A DNA stretch of 64,000 nt from Runella limosa DSM 17973 (GCF_000482465.1 NZ_AXVJ01000056.1:25126-89125), one strand, 5' to 3'. Shown: positions 41,016 to 48,055, numbered from the stretch's first letter. Notes: generated by a model from the sequence alone, not told the origin. Numbers and translations are program-made.

Positions 41016-41384
41016 TTACGCCCGTGTTCCTTTTTTGGTTGATTTTAGATGGTTGCTCTTTGCTTTTTTTAGGGCTTTAAAGAAGTCTATTGTTTTCTTC
41101 ACTAGCTCGGTGATTGGCTTTGGTTCTTCTTGGGTAGAAGATGGTATCTTGGGCGCGGCAAAGTAACTACCCCATTTTTGCATCAATTCATCAAAAGAGC
41201 ATGATGTAACATAAAAGGAGTCGGAGTTTAAGTGAATATGGGCACGGGGTGGTTGCCCATCACTCATGTCAATTTGTTCTATCTTGACTATGTTATTGAG
41301 GTTGATGGCTACTTTGTAGTTTGGTAAGTCTCCATTGTATGTGCAAACACATTCAACCAGAAGGAAAGCTGGATATACGACCAT
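41016..41384 (-). CDS. FlbD-like small paralogue 1
   Basis: 122 residues. The first 75 show the strand pattern of the local paralogue family: FLLVECVCTYNGD, YKVAINLNNIVKIEQ, then a strand-turn-strand and SFDELMQKW. A basic Lys-rich C-terminal extension (about 95-122, FFKALKKAKSNHLKSTKKG) is unique to this copy and may bind nucleic acid. Compare 41963, 42195 and 42716. Confidence 0.65.
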   Translation of the reverse strand: MVVYPAFLLVECVCTYNGDLPNYKVAINLNNIVKIEQIDMSDGQPPRAHIHLNSDSFYVTSCSFDELMQKWGSYFAAPKIPSSTQEEPKPITELVKKTIDFFKALKKAKSNHLKSTKKGTRA

Positions 41385-41420
41385 TGTGTTAAAGGGGGAT
41401 TGTGTAGATGTTGGATTGTG

Positions 41421-41780
41421 TTACTTGCCGTAGATGGCCCAAATGGGAGTGATTATGGCAAATACCTGCCATTCGTGGTGGTAGTTATTCCCTCTACTAT
41501 CACTGACTTGAAATCCTCTGGCGTTCTCTCCATCGTGAATTGGTTTAGGCGTTGCTATTGTGGCCTTTTGAAGCCATCCCAATGCGAAAGAGATAGCATC
41601 TTAGAGGTTTAGCTCGTAAGGTAGTTTGGTCATTTGTTCTGACTCTGCCCAGTATAAGAGCAGACTTCCATCATCAACATTCCAACCAATAACTTTTTTA
41701 TGGTAGCTAAATGCGAGTTTCATGGCGAGCTTAAAGTCATCTTCGGTGTCGCCTGCTACGGTTATTTTTCTGTTTGTCAT
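41421..41780 (-). pseudogene. Phage-type hypothetical gene interrupted by an in-frame TAA
   Basis: Reading from ATG 41780 gives 59 residues (MTNRKITVAGDTEDDFKLA ... LPYELNL), then TAA at 41601-41603. The same frame continues for 59 more codons (DAISFALGWLQKA ... QVFAIITPIWAIYGK) to a second stop at 41421. The two halves read as one protein of about 119 residues of a kind seen in Bacteroidota phages (LP-x-LN followed by FA-WL, end IWAxYGK). Either a recent nonsense mutation (for example from CAA) or stop-codon read-through. The 59-residue first half may be made alone. Confidence 0.65.
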
Positions 41781-41784
41781 TTTG

Positions 41785-41937
41785 TTAGGGGGTTTGCTCC
41801 TTTATTAGTGGTTCGTTTTCTTTAGAAAGTTTTCGCGCTTTAAACGCTTTTTGGTTACACCGACTTGAGCAGTATTTGCGCTGCTTAGTTAGGGGCGCAA
41901 ATGCCCTGTTACATTGTGGGCAGATTCTTTTATTCAT
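41785..41937 (-). CDS. 50-residue zinc-ribbon protein
   Basis: MNKRICPQCNRAFAPLTKQ followed by YCSSRCNQKAF: a CxxC...CxxxC set (Cys 6, 9, 23, 27) like the zinc knuckles of phage/transposon-borne small proteins, with a basic helix after it. 4 nt from the next gene. Probably nucleic-acid binding. Confidence 0.7.
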   Translation of the reverse strand: MNKRICPQCNRAFAPLTKQRKYCSSRCNQKAFKARKLSKENEPLIKEQTP

Positions 41938-41962
41938 GGAACTATTTGGTTAGCTAGACATC

Positions 41963-42184
41963 TTAGAAACGTAACATTTTTGCCACATGGTCGAAAGTCG
42001 CAGCGGTTACATAGGTTTCTACAATGCCTGTTCCCTCAGATTTTAGGACAATGTAAGCCCTGTAGGTGTCTGTTTCTTTGTCGTCACGCCATCGGGTTAT
42101 TTTACGAATCTCAGCTAAGTTGATGATAATCGGCGCAAAGCCTTTGTCAGTTAAGACATCAAGCAGTATGAAGTTTGGATTCAT
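41963..42184 (-). CDS. FlbD-like small paralogue 2
   Basis: 73 residues from ATG 42184 (MNPNFILLDVLTDKGFAPI), start chosen to avoid overlap with the upstream stop at 42195. Family pattern: ILLDV, IIINLAEIRKITRW, AYIVLKSEG, VTAATFDHVAKML. Unknown function. Confidence 0.65.
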   Translation of the reverse strand: MNPNFILLDVLTDKGFAPIIINLAEIRKITRWRDDKETDTYRAYIVLKSEGTGIVETYVTAATFDHVAKMLRF

Positions 42185-42194
42185 GGATTTGATG

Positions 42195-42431
42195 TTATAA
42201 GATTTCAATTACTTCGACTTTACGGAAGCCTGTCAAGGATTCTATAATCTCATCATATTGTGTCTGCGTGTGTATTTGTTTCTCCTGCCCATCACTGGAA
42301 ATGGTGATGCACGTGCCATCATTAAGGGGGTTGGGTTCTATTCTGATAATATGGGCAACATTGATGGTCGTGTCAGTCAATATTCCGCCCATTGACGAGT
42401 TTTCGCGTTTTAGTTGTAAAAAGCAGTGCAT
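42195..42431 (-). CDS. FlbD-like small paralogue 3
   Basis: 78 residues from ATG 42431 (MHCFLQLKRENSSMGG). Family pattern: FLQLKREN, TTINVAHIIRIEPN, CITISSDGQEKQIH, TQYDEIIESL. The opening is very close to MICFLQLQE of paralogue 4. Confidence 0.65.
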   Translation of the reverse strand: MHCFLQLKRENSSMGGILTDTTINVAHIIRIEPNPLNDGTCITISSDGQEKQIHTQTQYDEIIESLTGFRKVEVIEIL

Positions 42432-42444
42432 TTTGGGTAGAAGT

Positions 42445-42726
42445 TTAATTGTCAATTAGAAGGATTATTCGAGGATTGATACTTAATAAGTCGGGGTTAG
42501 GGTGAGAGCCGTACCAAACTAGGAACCATATCCCACCTCTAAAGGCTTTCCACATTTTTCCCCTGTATTCAGCGGTTGGGTATGTTATACTGTATTCAGC
42601 CAATTTGTCAAAATCTTGTTTTGACATTACACAGTGTGTATCATCGATCAAGATGTTTTTAGGGTCAGGTTGAATCCAATTCCGTCCCATAGGGTTGGTT
42701 ATTGGTGGAATTGTATTATTTTTCAT
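42445..42726 (-). CDS. Small hypothetical protein within the paralogue run
   Basis: 93 residues, not obviously of the FlbD-like family: MKNNTIPPITNPMGRNW, then MSKQDFDKLAEYSITYPTA and WKAFRGGIWFLVWYG. Overlaps paralogue 4 by 11 nt. Unknown. Confidence 0.62.
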   Translation of the reverse strand: MKNNTIPPITNPMGRNWIQPDPKNILIDDTHCVMSKQDFDKLAEYSITYPTAEYRGKMWKAFRGGIWFLVWYGSHPNPDLLSINPRIILLIDN

Positions 42727-42964
42727 TTAATGATGGTTGAATTTTAAACATTTTGACTTCTTCAAAGGCTGAGATATACTCCATTAAGTCCTCAAAGCGG
42801 ACAATGAATATCATTTCTTGGGCGCCAAAGTGCCCCGACTTAAATGTGACTATTGTCCTGTTTTTGTCCATTGGTCGGATTCTTGACACAGAACTAAGGT
42901 TGATTGCCATCGGTGCGGATTTGTTAACCGATACAAATTCTTGAAGTTGTAAAAAGCAAATCAT
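42716..42964 (-). CDS. FlbD-like small paralogue 4
   Basis: 82 residues, MICFLQLQEFVSVNKSAPM, then INLSSVSRIRPM, RTIVTFKSG, MIFIVRFEDLMEYI. The hydrophobic strand, INL-x-x-V/I-x-x-I, strand, FxxLMxxI order recalls the FlbD fold of flagellar operons, but no flagellar link exists here. Confidence 0.65.
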   Translation of the reverse strand: MICFLQLQEFVSVNKSAPMAINLSSVSRIRPMDKNRTIVTFKSGHFGAQEMIFIVRFEDLMEYISAFEEVKMFKIQPSLNEK

Positions 42965-42976
42965 GGTTGAAGTCGG

Positions 42977-43216
42977 TTATTGTTTGGGAGAGATAGAAGC
43001 ACGGTTAAGGTTCCCTTCGACATACTCCCAACAATAGTCGCAAGTGTCATAAGGCAGAATGATTTGTAAGTCAGCCGTTACAATTGCTGCAAACTCGAAG
43101 TTGTAACGACCTATTGAAGCGAACGGCGGCAATATCGCGTCATCTTTTGTGCATTTGCCATAACGTATGAGGCTTCCATCGTTAGGGGCTTGTTCAATAA
43201 AATAGTAGGTCTTCAT
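42977..43216 (-). CDS. Small hypothetical protein with CxYC end
   Basis: 79 residues (MKTYYFIEQAPNDGSLIRYG) with a C-terminal CDYCWEYVEG. Co-transcribed and 12 nt from the next gene. No family recognised. Confidence 0.6.
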   Translation of the reverse strand: MKTYYFIEQAPNDGSLIRYGKCTKDDAILPPFASIGRYNFEFAAIVTADLQIILPYDTCDYCWEYVEGNLNRASISPKQ

Positions 43217-43256
43217 TGTTAGAGAGTATTTGAAAGTGGTTAGAAGGAAATTGAAC

Positions 43257-43724
43257 TCAAGTTGAATAGATTATTGGGGTCAGTTTTGAGGGCAAATACA
43301 GCGGGTGGCAAGGGTTTCCAGCTTTCGTTAGTTTTAGCGCTTTCCATTCCTTTTTGGGTAAAATAGGTGTGAAGTAGGGGAGACAAGGGTTTCCATAAGC
43401 AAGGACGAACAGTTCGCAATTATCAGCCATTTCCCTAATGTGACGACCATTCAAATCAGGGCGAGCCATTGTAATGTATTCTACATCACGTAATGTCTTG
43501 GGGTCTGTTGCTCGATATGGGAAAATGTTGCCCACGTACATACCACCGTATCCCCAAGCCTTGGCAAAATTGATGCAACGCCTAATGGTTGGGTCGTCGT
43601 TGTTCCCGTCTGCTGTACTTGGATTGTGCATGATAAATAGGACGTTTGGTTTGGATTCGTCCCAAATACGCCACAGTTGAAATCTGTACTTTTCACAGTT
43701 TGAAAGTATGGCTCCTCTCGTCAT
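43257..43724 (-). CDS. DUF1643 family protein
   Basis: 155 residues matching DUF1643: YRFQLWRIWDESKPNVLFIM, HNPSTADGNNDDPTIRRCI, GGMYVGNIFPYRATDPKTL, ELFVLAYGN and GNPCHPLYLPSKLTPI. These proteins are widespread in phages and mobile elements and are thought to be nucleotide- or base-processing enzymes, though activity is not established. ATGA overlap with the upstream gene. Confidence 0.88.
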   Translation of the reverse strand: MTRGAILSNCEKYRFQLWRIWDESKPNVLFIMHNPSTADGNNDDPTIRRCINFAKAWGYGGMYVGNIFPYRATDPKTLRDVEYITMARPDLNGRHIREMADNCELFVLAYGNPCLPYFTPILPKKEWKALKLTKAGNPCHPLYLPSKLTPIIYST

Positions 43725-43966
43725 TGTAGGTTTGATTGCTTATCGTCCAATAAAGTTTTGAACTCGTGCAACGCTTCGTCGGGAGTAGCGCACACTTGGC
43801 CGCTAAAACAATATTCATCAGCCATATTGCTATGTGGGTACAGCTTGCATAAGTAGGCTGATTCGTCATCGGAGATACTAATAGCTACTTCTACGGTGTA
43901 TTTCCACGGGAATACAAAGCCTTCTGCTATTTTCTTGGCTTTTTGGTGGAAGCTATCTGGTGCCAT
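43721..43966 (-). CDS. Small hypothetical protein
   Basis: 81 residues (SFHQKAKKIAEGFVFPWKYT, then VEVAISISDDESAYLCKLY). Helix-then-sheet pattern; overlaps the DUF1643 gene by ATGA. Unknown. Confidence 0.6.
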   Translation of the reverse strand: MAPDSFHQKAKKIAEGFVFPWKYTVEVAISISDDESAYLCKLYPHSNMADEYCFSGQVCATPDEALHEFKTLLDDKQSNLQ

Positions 43967-43984
43967 TTTGAGAATAGTTAATGG

Positions 43985-44677
43985 TTAAAAGGGTAGGTCG
44001 TCATCACCACCATCTGACACTGGAGCAGTTGATGGTGGTCGGTTTGTGGTTTGCGTTGAAGTTGCTGTTGTTTGTTCTGTTGTCCTCATGCGTGAGGGAA
44101 CACCGTGTAGTTTGTGAAGTGTAGGGTTGATGGTGTCGCTGACCAACTTCTCAAAGAACTGCATCTGTTCTTTGTCATCCCAAACCTCTTTGCCTTGGTC
44201 GTTAAAGGTTTTAACCATTTGGGGTAAACCATTTGGGGTTTCTTTTGTAAAGGCTGACTTTAAGTATTTGTCCCGCTGCTTCACCAGTAGCGCCGTTCCC
44301 GTCGAGTCCTTTTCTCTGAAAACCTGAATACGGATGAAGTGATTTAAGTCGGCATTGGGCAAATAAGAAAGCAGGCGCTTTGACTCACGGCTTGAATAGC
44401 GAAGCTTTAGACAATATTTCTCAAGTCCATCTTGAAGCCAGAAATTCCATATCTTTTCATTCTGATTCTCGAACGTTTTAAGTTGGATGTCAATCAACAT
44501 CCCTTCAATAAATCCATAACGGCGTTCGTGAATGTCTTGGTAAGTTTTGACTCCAGTGTCCGAAATCTTTTCAATTTTGCGGGTAATGCTTTTGTTGGTC
44601 GGGTAGTTTATACGCTCGCAAATTTTTGCGTCAAATACGTACATAAAAACAATGTCGTTAGATTCTTGAAGTGCCAT
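43985..44677 (-). CDS. Single-stranded DNA-binding protein, divergent
   Basis: 230 residues. A beta-rich core (about 40-140; IWNFWLQDGLEKYCLKLRY, LNHFIRIQVFREKDSTG) fits a diverged OB fold. A disordered Gln/Thr/Pro linker (about 190-215) ends in SDGGDDDLPF. An acidic tip with D-D-D-L/I-P-F is the hallmark by which SSB recruits replication and repair partners. It should coat the single strands produced by the HUH Rep. The core itself is too diverged for a named family, so the call rests mainly on tail and context. Confidence 0.78.
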   Translation of the reverse strand: MALQESNDIVFMYVFDAKICERINYPTNKSITRKIEKISDTGVKTYQDIHERRYGFIEGMLIDIQLKTFENQNEKIWNFWLQDGLEKYCLKLRYSSRESKRLLSYLPNADLNHFIRIQVFREKDSTGTALLVKQRDKYLKSAFTKETPNGLPQMVKTFNDQGKEVWDDKEQMQFFEKLVSDTINPTLHKLHGVPSRMRTTEQTTATSTQTTNRPPSTAPVSDGGDDDLPF

Positions 44678-44678
44678 G

Positions 44679-44957
44679 TTAGAGGGTAGTGTAATTGGAT
44701 AGTTCGCGTTGGTTCTCGATTTCTTCCAGTCGCTCGATTACGGCTGGAATTAAGTGGCTAATGCTTTGGGTAGTTTTAGCGGCTGCTCTTTCCTCAATAA
44801 TCCCTTGCAAGTACTGGATATGATTTTCGAGGAATACCAAGTAGTTGTTAATGTGGTGGAGTAGGTTTGTGTTTCGCGGGTCGTCGCTCAGGTGGTTGAA
44901 AGCCATTGAGGACAACTTTACGAGTTGTTCAATTTCTTTATCTCGGAGTCCCTCCAT
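44679..44957 (-). CDS. Small helical protein
   Basis: 92 residues from ATG 44957 (MEGLRDKEIEQLVKLSSMA), fully helical (IIEERAAAKTTQSISHLIP, VIERLEEIENQ). Overlaps its upstream neighbour by 40 nt. Unknown. Confidence 0.58.
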   Translation of the reverse strand: MEGLRDKEIEQLVKLSSMAFNHLSDDPRNTNLLHHINNYLVFLENHIQYLQGIIEERAAAKTTQSISHLIPAVIERLEEIENQRELSNYTTL

Positions 44958-45118
44958 TTTATGATAATTTGGTTGACGTAGGTGTTCAAGTCTTGGATTC
45001 GATGTTCGTCGGTTTCTCTCATGCCAAATCCAACTGCCCACCATGTTTGAAGCTTCCGTGCAGAGTCCTCTATTTTCTCTTTTTCAGACAGAGGCGGTTT
45101 CTCTATTTTGTGTACCAT
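44918..45118 (-). CDS. Small hypothetical protein
   Basis: 66 residues (MVHKIEKPPLSEKEKIEDSA), helical with WWAVGFGM. Overlaps both neighbours (40 and 35 nt). Extensive overlaps of short frames make this call less secure. Confidence 0.5.
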   Translation of the reverse strand: MVHKIEKPPLSEKEKIEDSARKLQTWWAVGFGMRETDEHRIQDLNTYVNQIIIKWRDSEIKKLNNS

Positions 45119-45323
45119 TAGGGGAGAGAATTAAATGCCTCAGCTCTTCAATGCGGTATTCGATGGCCCGAAGGTCAAACAGTAGCCCATTTGTGAACCT
45201 GTATTTTGTTGTGCCAATTAGCCAAAACACCCAAGACGGGTACTTTTCAACTTGGATTATTTCGCTCTGGCGGTACGCTCTCAGTACAAGTAATTCCTCG
45301 AATTGTTGGCGGTAATTTTGCAT
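45084..45323 (-). CDS. Small hypothetical protein
   Basis: 79 residues (MQNYRQQFEELLVLRAYRQS), with a hydrophobic patch SWVFWLIGTTKYRF (about 30-43) and helical C terminus. Start lies 5 nt after the preceding tiny frame. Unknown. Confidence 0.55.
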   Translation of the reverse strand: MQNYRQQFEELLVLRAYRQSEIIQVEKYPSWVFWLIGTTKYRFTNGLLFDLRAIEYRIEELRHLILSPNGTQNRETASV

Positions 45324-45327
45324 GGTT

Positions 45328-45408
45328 TTAGGGGGATTTAGTGGTTTGCGGGGGCGGTATGTCCGCGCCCCTTGGTGGTGGCCGCGCTTGATGGACAGTT
45401 GCTGACAT
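45328..45408 (-). CDS. 26-residue Pro-rich peptide frame
   Basis: MSATVHQARPPPRGADIPPP followed by QTTKSP. The start overlaps the stop of the 39-residue gene (TAATG) and the stop is 5 nt before the next ATG. Kept only because the spacing fits the coupled micro-gene chain. Confidence 0.3.
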   Translation of the reverse strand: MSATVHQARPPPRGADIPPPQTTKSP

Positions 45409-45527
45409 TATTTATTTTTATGGGGTGATTTGTATTCGTGATAGATATGGTGCCCAATAATTCCCACCATGATGAGCATTGAACTCAATAGGCAACTTAG
45501 CCCCAAAAAAGTATTCAACTCTTGCAT
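45408..45527 (-). CDS. 39-residue single-span membrane peptide
   Basis: MQELNTFLGLSCLLSSMLIM begins one span (about 6-28), with a His/Lys tail (HHIYHEYKSPHKNK). Overlaps the upstream 143-residue gene by 13 nt. Confidence 0.55.
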   Translation of the reverse strand: MQELNTFLGLSCLLSSMLIMVGIIGHHIYHEYKSPHKNK

Positions 45528-45946
45528 TGCCTTAGCTCATTTTTAAGGTTTTCCAATGATTTGTACACACTATCAAATTCTTCCTTGATGCCCATAATGT
45601 GTCGGGTTTTAGGATGGTCATATAGTTGTACTATGATAGACTGATACGCAATACACGCTTTCTCGGCCAATTCTCGATGGACAGGATGTTGGAACGTTAC
45701 CAAGGCAATGGCATTACGTTTGTTTCGGTCGGCTGCCGTGAGTGCAAATTGTACTTCCTTCCGTAATGGCGTTGATGCCTTGATGAAGGATACGTTTTGT
45801 ACTTTACGCCACTTAGCCCACTTTTGTAGGCGGTTATGGAAAATGTACAATGCGGCTAAGTCTTCTCGTGTGAGTGACACTGTTACTGGTTGTTCTACAA
45901 TCGCCTCGGTCGTGGGCAGTTGGTCAATTAGAAAAATGGAAGTCAT
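45515..45946 (-). CDS. Hypothetical helical protein
   Basis: 143 residues: LTREDLAALYIFHNRLQKWA, VQNVSFIKASTPLRKEV, then a helical C terminus (EEFDSVYKSLENLKNELRQ). ATGA overlap with the 53-residue gene. No family recognised. Confidence 0.65.
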   Translation of the reverse strand: MTSIFLIDQLPTTEAIVEQPVTVSLTREDLAALYIFHNRLQKWAKWRKVQNVSFIKASTPLRKEVQFALTAADRNKRNAIALVTFQHPVHRELAEKACIAYQSIIVQLYDHPKTRHIMGIKEEFDSVYKSLENLKNELRQCKS

Positions 45947-46104
45947 ATAAAAAGGTCGGTTTCAGGGTTCGGGTCGGGGCGTTGCTCGGTACTGGCCGCA
46001 GGTTGCTCGGTCGCGTGCTTCTTTTTCTTACGGAGCTTTGTGGCGGCGATAGCTCCCACAATCGCAAACCCTGCAACGGCTGCCACTTTGGTCGTCTTTT
46101 TCAT
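45943..46104 (-). CDS. 53-residue membrane peptide
   Basis: MKKTTKVAAVAGFAIVGAIA forms a short span, then a basic block TKLRKKKKHA and a Pro/Glu tail. Linked to both neighbours by ATGA overlaps. Confidence 0.6.
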   Translation of the reverse strand: MKKTTKVAAVAGFAIVGAIAATKLRKKKKHATEQPAASTEQRPDPNPETDLFI

Positions 46105-46208
46105 TTTTTGAGGATTTTTCGGAACTTGTTAAGTCGAGTTTGCATGACGGCCAAATGGTACGTAAGCCCTCCAATGGCCAGAATACTGATAATGATTGTT
46201 GCTTCCAT
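46101..46208 (-). CDS. 35-residue membrane peptide
   Basis: MEATIIISILAIGGLTYHLA is one span, followed by a basic tail with RLNKFRKILKK. ATGA overlap with the next gene. Tiny TM/basic-tail layout as in the late operon. Confidence 0.55.
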   Translation of the reverse strand: MEATIIISILAIGGLTYHLAVMQTRLNKFRKILKK

Positions 46209-46221
46209 GATTGGTTAGGGA

Positions 46222-46368
46222 TTAGAACCAGAAGAATAAAACCCAAACCGCAACAATCCACCAAGGCCATGCCCAAAAGAAGACCAAAGCCGCAGGAACG
46301 AAGAACAAAAGCATACCGAACGCAGGGTACGTCCAGTGACGTGTAGAAGACGATGAACTAGCTTTCAT
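46222..46368 (-). CDS. 48-residue Trp/Phe-rich membrane peptide
   Basis: Polar start MKASSSSSTRHWTYPAF, then two closely spaced hydrophobic segments to the end (VFFWAWPWWIVAVWVLFFWF pattern). ATGA overlap with the stop of the upstream gene. Could form a helical hairpin in the membrane; superinfection immunity or depolarisation are possibilities without direct support. Confidence 0.6.
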   Translation of the reverse strand: MKASSSSSTRHWTYPAFGMLLFFVPAALVFFWAWPWWIVAVWVLFFWF

Positions 46369-46754
46369 TGTACTGTATAAATTGATTGATTGGTTTTTCG
46401 GTAAGCGGCGATTTTACCAAGTCCAATCTTGAACTTTTGAAAGTCGCTGAGATTCAAATAATCGGGAACATTAAAGCCAAACTCCTCGGGTGTTGAGTTT
46501 GCTACTACTGCAAATACTTCTCTTATTTTGCGTGTAGTAGTCATTCCCCAAAGTGTCTCAATGCACCAATCTGCCTCCATTTCGGTCAATGGGCGCTTGC
46601 CATTCATTTTACTGTGTTGGCAGTAGTGAACGGAGGTTTGATGGTGAGCCGCATAGGCATCCAAGAACGCATCACGAAGGTGAGAGGCATCTTTGATGTA
46701 AGCGTATAGCTTTTCTGCCACTTCACGTTTTTGCTCAAGCGATAACACTTTCAT
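46365..46754 (-). CDS. Early protein, weak paralogue of the next gene
   Basis: 129 residues: LSLEQKREVAEKLYAYIKDA, LRDAFLDAYAAHHQT, PLTEMEADWCIETLW. This order (L..EQK.E.A..L, R......YA, LT..EA) repeats in the 104-residue protein upstream, suggesting an old duplication. Helical, possibly DNA-binding. It overlaps that gene by 20 nt. Confidence 0.62.
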   Translation of the reverse strand: MKVLSLEQKREVAEKLYAYIKDASHLRDAFLDAYAAHHQTSVHYCQHSKMNGKRPLTEMEADWCIETLWGMTTTRKIREVFAVVANSTPEEFGFNVPDYLNLSDFQKFKIGLGKIAAYRKTNQSIYTVQ

Positions 46755-47049
46755 TTGGAAGAAGTTTTAAAAGGTAGGGGTAATCCGTTATCGGCTGTTG
46801 GGTGATTTGAAAGAATACCTTCTCTAACCCAATTGGCTCCATGTGTGGAATTAGTGAGGCGATTAAGAAATTGGCCTCATCCGTAGTTAGTCTTTCGGGT
46901 TCACTCACCTTTCTGTATAGGGTGCGTTCCGAACCCCGTGTGTCAGCATACCTGGCCCGAACAGACCGACGAGCTTCGGAGGTATCTCCGAACGAGTTGA
47001 ACAATGCGGCTGCTAGTTCTTTTTCTTGTGATTCGGTTAGAAAACTCAT
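46735..47049 (-). CDS. First early-operon protein
   Basis: 104 residues: LTESQEKELAAALFNSFGDT, ARRSVRARYADTRGSERTLY, LTTDEANFLIASLIP. It heads the long leftward replication operon, next to the divergent control region, so it may be a regulator (Cro-like in position). No HTH is obvious. Confidence 0.65.
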   Translation of the reverse strand: MSFLTESQEKELAAALFNSFGDTSEARRSVRARYADTRGSERTLYRKVSEPERLTTDEANFLIASLIPHMEPIGLEKVFFQITQQPITDYPYLLKLLPNESVIA

Positions 47050-47093
47050 TATTGTATATAATTAATAATTTCTTTAGTTTAGCCAGCTTTTTG

Positions 47094-47160
47094 GGCTTTG
47101 GTTCGTAGGCTAATTACTGGAATCTAACTCCTGTATATTTTCTCCTACGAACCGAAAGCC
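47094..47160. promoter_or_regulatory. Long inverted repeat in the divergent control region
   Basis: Arms GGCTTTGGTTCGTAGG (47094-47109) and CCTACGAACC-GAAAGCC (47144-47160) pair over 16 bp with one bulge; spacer 34 bp. The right arm touches the ATG at 47161, so in the rightward mRNA it could hide the start region. As DNA it could be an operator for both divergent transcripts. Confidence 0.65.
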
Positions 47161-47313
47161 ATGAATTCAAAAGTGCAGCTATCTCTCATGGGTAGCCACG
47201 TTGAAGTTGTAGGCAAGGCAGCAATTGCAATCAAAGTAGCAATACTCGCAGTCGCTGTTTTTATGCTCTACAAATTCTGGAAGAAGGAAACCATCACGAT
47301 AAAGGTCGTTTAG
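47161..47313 (+). CDS. 50-residue single-span membrane peptide with own terminator
   Basis: MNSKVQLSLMGSHVEVVGKA precedes one span (about 21-39, IAIKVAILAVAVFMLYKFW) and a basic end KKETITIKVV. The layout (short amphipathic N part, span, Lys-rich C end, 50 residues) resembles mature filamentous coat protein pVIII and also type I toxin peptides. It is a separate rightward transcript with a 5' hairpin at the ATG and a terminator 9 nt after the stop. Confidence 0.62.
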   Translation: MNSKVQLSLMGSHVEVVGKAAIAIKVAILAVAVFMLYKFWKKETITIKVV

Positions 47314-47321
47314 GTTTTCGG

Positions 47322-47351
47322 CACCGTTGTTTCACAACGACGGTGTTTTTT
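47322..47351 (+). terminator. Terminator of the 50-residue gene
   Basis: CACCG (47322-47326) with CGGTG (47341-47345) and TTGT/ACAA inside with a 3-nt bulge, then six T. Confidence 0.75.
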
Positions 47352-47416
47352 GAGGAGGTTTTAACTAACTTTGAGTGTTCAAATCATTGCTAGGCTATAC
47401 ACCCCCTCAGTATTTT

Positions 47417-47836
47417 ATGGAATCGCCTGAAAAATCCCCAATTCTAGTAAAGCTTGACTCTAATAATGAGTCGATGCAAATACTGGCTCAAACTTTGATT
47501 CAAGGCGCAGGTGAAATCGCGCTAAAAATTGTATCAGAGAAAAACAAATCAGAAATTGAGATAGCCAAAATTGAGTCAGAAGACGAGAAACGCCGTTTAG
47601 AGCACGAAAAGCAACTCGTCGAAGCTGAATTGAAAACAGACCTTAGAAATAAAATAACAGCGGCTGTTGCCATTGGTATAGCTCTTGCGTGCTATATTCT
47701 TCTAAAAATCTTTGCTGATATTTCATCGGATATTGTTGCTATACTCTCCAGTATTATTGCCACTTCTATCGCTTCCGTTTACAAAATCTCGGGGAACTTC
47801 TACAAAAGGAGCAAGCCCCTTGATGAACATCTCTAA
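47417..47836 (+). CDS. Two-span membrane protein with coiled coil
   Basis: 139 residues from ATG 47417 (MESPEKSPILVKLDSNNES). A charged coil (about 50-82, KSEIEIAKIESEDEKRRLE) is followed by two spans (about 88-106 and 108-126) and KISGNFYKRSKP. A -7 box TAACTTTG lies at 47366-47373. Its last 114 nt overlap, on the other strand, the gene at 47723-48055. Rightward like the repressor, hence perhaps made in the dormant state (immunity or exclusion); inferred. Confidence 0.65.
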   Translation: MESPEKSPILVKLDSNNESMQILAQTLIQGAGEIALKIVSEKNKSEIEIAKIESEDEKRRLEHEKQLVEAELKTDLRNKITAAVAIGIALACYILLKIFADISSDIVAILSSIIATSIASVYKISGNFYKRSKPLDEHL

Positions 47837-48055
47837 CACCTCGCTGTTCGCTTCAATGTACCTTGGTGCTTTTTTTAATTCAGTAAGCATCTCATGGATG
47901 AGCTGCCTGTCTTGTTCACAGAAACTAGCTTCATACCTTACTAGATGATTCTTTGTTTTGTCGAGCCAATAGGACAAAACAAACAGAGCTAAACTTTGCA
48001 GGAGACCTACTAGAAGGAGGCAATACAGCAAGACTTCAATTGATTGCATTTTCAT
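47723..48055 (-). CDS. N-anchored protein, converging with its neighbour
   Basis: 110 residues: span at about 8-28 (VLLYCLLLVGLLQSLALFVL), then WLDKTKNHLVRYEASF and a helical domain with ELKKAPRYIEANSEVLEMF. Its C-terminal 38 codons are antisense to the end of the rightward two-span gene. Both frames look protein-like; if only one is real this one is slightly less certain. Confidence 0.55.
   Translation of the reverse strand: MKMQSIEVLLYCLLLVGLLQSLALFVLSYWLDKTKNHLVRYEASFCEQDRQLIHEMLTELKKAPRYIEANSEVLEMFIKGLAPFVEVPRDFVNGSDRSGNNTGEYSNNIR

Noticed and set aside
46028..46276. 82-codon leftward frame
   Set aside because: It cuts across two ATGA-coupled micro-genes (46101-46208, 46222-46368) that explain the region better.
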